A stretch of 5,303 bases of DNA from Acidobacteriaceae bacterium (GTDB lineage Bacteria; Acidobacteriota; Terriglobia; Terriglobales; Acidobacteriaceae). The translations under genes and the position numbers were made by a program. The notes under the pieces are model-generated. The model ran no database searches, was not told the origin of the DNA, and saw only the letters and a program-made list of their open reading frames with translations. Positions 4,789 to 5,303 of this stretch are shown piece by piece (the stretch's first letter is position 1; each line of letters begins with the position of its first letter). The stretch is from NCBI GenBank assembly GCA_003140705.1, contig PLKU01000281.1:1-5303 (forward strand). The letters run 5' to 3'.

Positions 4789-5303
4789 CTAGTGTCCCTG
4801 CGCTTTGGCATTCTTGCGGGCGGAGCCAATATTCATGTCTGCGAACTGCTGGTAAAGCTTTTGGCCGAATGCGTCTTCAGCGTTCAGGAGTGAGGCGTCG
4901 CCGGGATACACCTGAATGAAACCGATAATCTCACCGGTTTTGGCGTCGACGATTGTAATGAAGAGAACCGCGTCTTCGTCGGGACCGCCAAAGAGTAATG
5001 TCGTTGCGGCGCGGCCTTCGGTAACAACCTGGCCCACACCCTGGACGAAGACCAGGATGTCCGAATTCTCCGAGCATGGCAGCATTCCTACCTGATCGCC
5101 TAGAGTGTAGGCCGACTTTTCGATTCCTCCCGGCTTCCTTCTCATCAATGGCAAGACAGATGCAAACTTCTGCTGAATTTGCGAGGCCACACTAAGAATC
5201 TCGTCGTTGGATGCGCCACTTGAGAGCGGATTGATCGCGGAATTGATCGCGATGCCGTCAGATTTGAGGTGGGATTCAACCATATCCTCAAGAGTGGCGG
5301 CCC
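4789..5303 (-). CDS. Hypothetical acidobacterial protein, C-terminal part (start outside the window)
   Basis: The minus strand is open from the window edge to TAG at 4789. The ATG at 5283 is not the start: six more in-frame codons (AATLED) precede it without a stop, so the 5' end is missing. The 170 visible residues contain, numbered from that Met, a helix DEILSVASQIQQKFASVLPL (27-46), KPGGIEKSAYTLGD (50-63), GMLPCSENSDILVFVQGVGQV (66-86) with Cys70, a strand pair DAVLFITIVDAKTGEIIGFIQV (104-125), and a helical end. The pattern LGDxVxxLPC...sDxLvFVxGxG plus (V/I)VDAKTGE matches a secreted or lipoprotein-like family I recall only as hypothetical in Acidobacteriota. The VDAKTGE strand resembles the core of LpoB/CsgG-like surface-lipoprotein domains (weak inference). 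A signal peptide, if any, lies outside the window. It converges with the lipase gene. Confidence 0.82.
   Translation of the reverse strand, partial: AATLEDMVESHLKSDGIAINSAINPLSSGASNDEILSVASQIQQKFASVLPLMRRKPGGIEKSAYTLGDQVGMLPCSENSDILVFVQGVGQVVTEGRAATTLLFGGPDEDAVLFITIVDAKTGEIIGFIQVYPGDASLLNAEDAFGQKLYQQFADMNIGSARKNAKAQGH

Noticed and set aside
4435..4893. A 152-codon plus-strand frame
   Set aside because: Its end runs antisense into the conserved minus-strand hypothetical gene; Cys/Leu-rich translation without motifs or ribosome site.
1..5303. CRISPR array, tRNA, rRNA or intact insertion sequence
   Set aside because: No regularly spaced long repeats, no tRNA cloverleaf or rRNA signature, and no transposase motif were seen on either strand.

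Overview
The window looks like soil-type Acidobacteriota DNA. The pointers are a ToxR/OmpR-type winged-helix regulator of the kind often found as the N-terminus of larger acidobacterial proteins, a small CPxC/degenerate-HTH protein similar to ones I recall from this phylum, an HAF-repeat exported protein, and a C-terminal fragment of a secreted-looking hypothetical family also familiar from Acidobacteriota. Composition supports a moderately GC-rich genome: the lipase gene is very GC-rich, while the stretch around 2560-2980 is clearly more A/T-rich. The phylum assignment is from memory of protein families, not from a search.

Layout, left to right. (1) 1-248, minus: N-terminal DNA-binding domain of a winged-helix regulator, cut by the window edge. 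(2) 249-526: divergent control region with short direct repeats. (3) 527-847 and 844-2127, plus: a two-gene unit joined by an ATGA overlap, made of a 106-aa putative metal-binding/HTH-like protein and a 427-aa exported HAF-repeat protein that reads as a probable seven-unit closed propeller. (4) 2128-3456: about 1.3 kb with little coding. It holds a strong imperfect hairpin 26 bases after the HAF stop, a short minus-strand gene for a 49-aa single-pass membrane protein with an excellent Shine-Dalgarno and stacked palindromes upstream, and a decayed piece of an XRE-type regulator just before the lipase. (5) 3457-4362, plus: a complete class 3 lipase with its own likely promoter. (6) 4363-4788: convergent intergenic region with a perfect 12-bp palindrome and one doubtful small ORF. 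(7) 4789-5303, minus: C-terminal 170 residues of an acidobacterial hypothetical protein whose start lies outside.

How the genes may work together: the 106-aa protein and the HAF protein are translationally coupled and should be made together, and the divergent winged-helix gene is a reasonable candidate regulator of them (inference from position). The lipase stands alone. Nothing shows a defence system, CRISPR array, RNA gene or intact mobile element. The least expected item is the 49-aa membrane gene and its palindrome-rich leader. The HAF propeller closure and the 12-bp tandem repeat inside the lipase are also worth a look.
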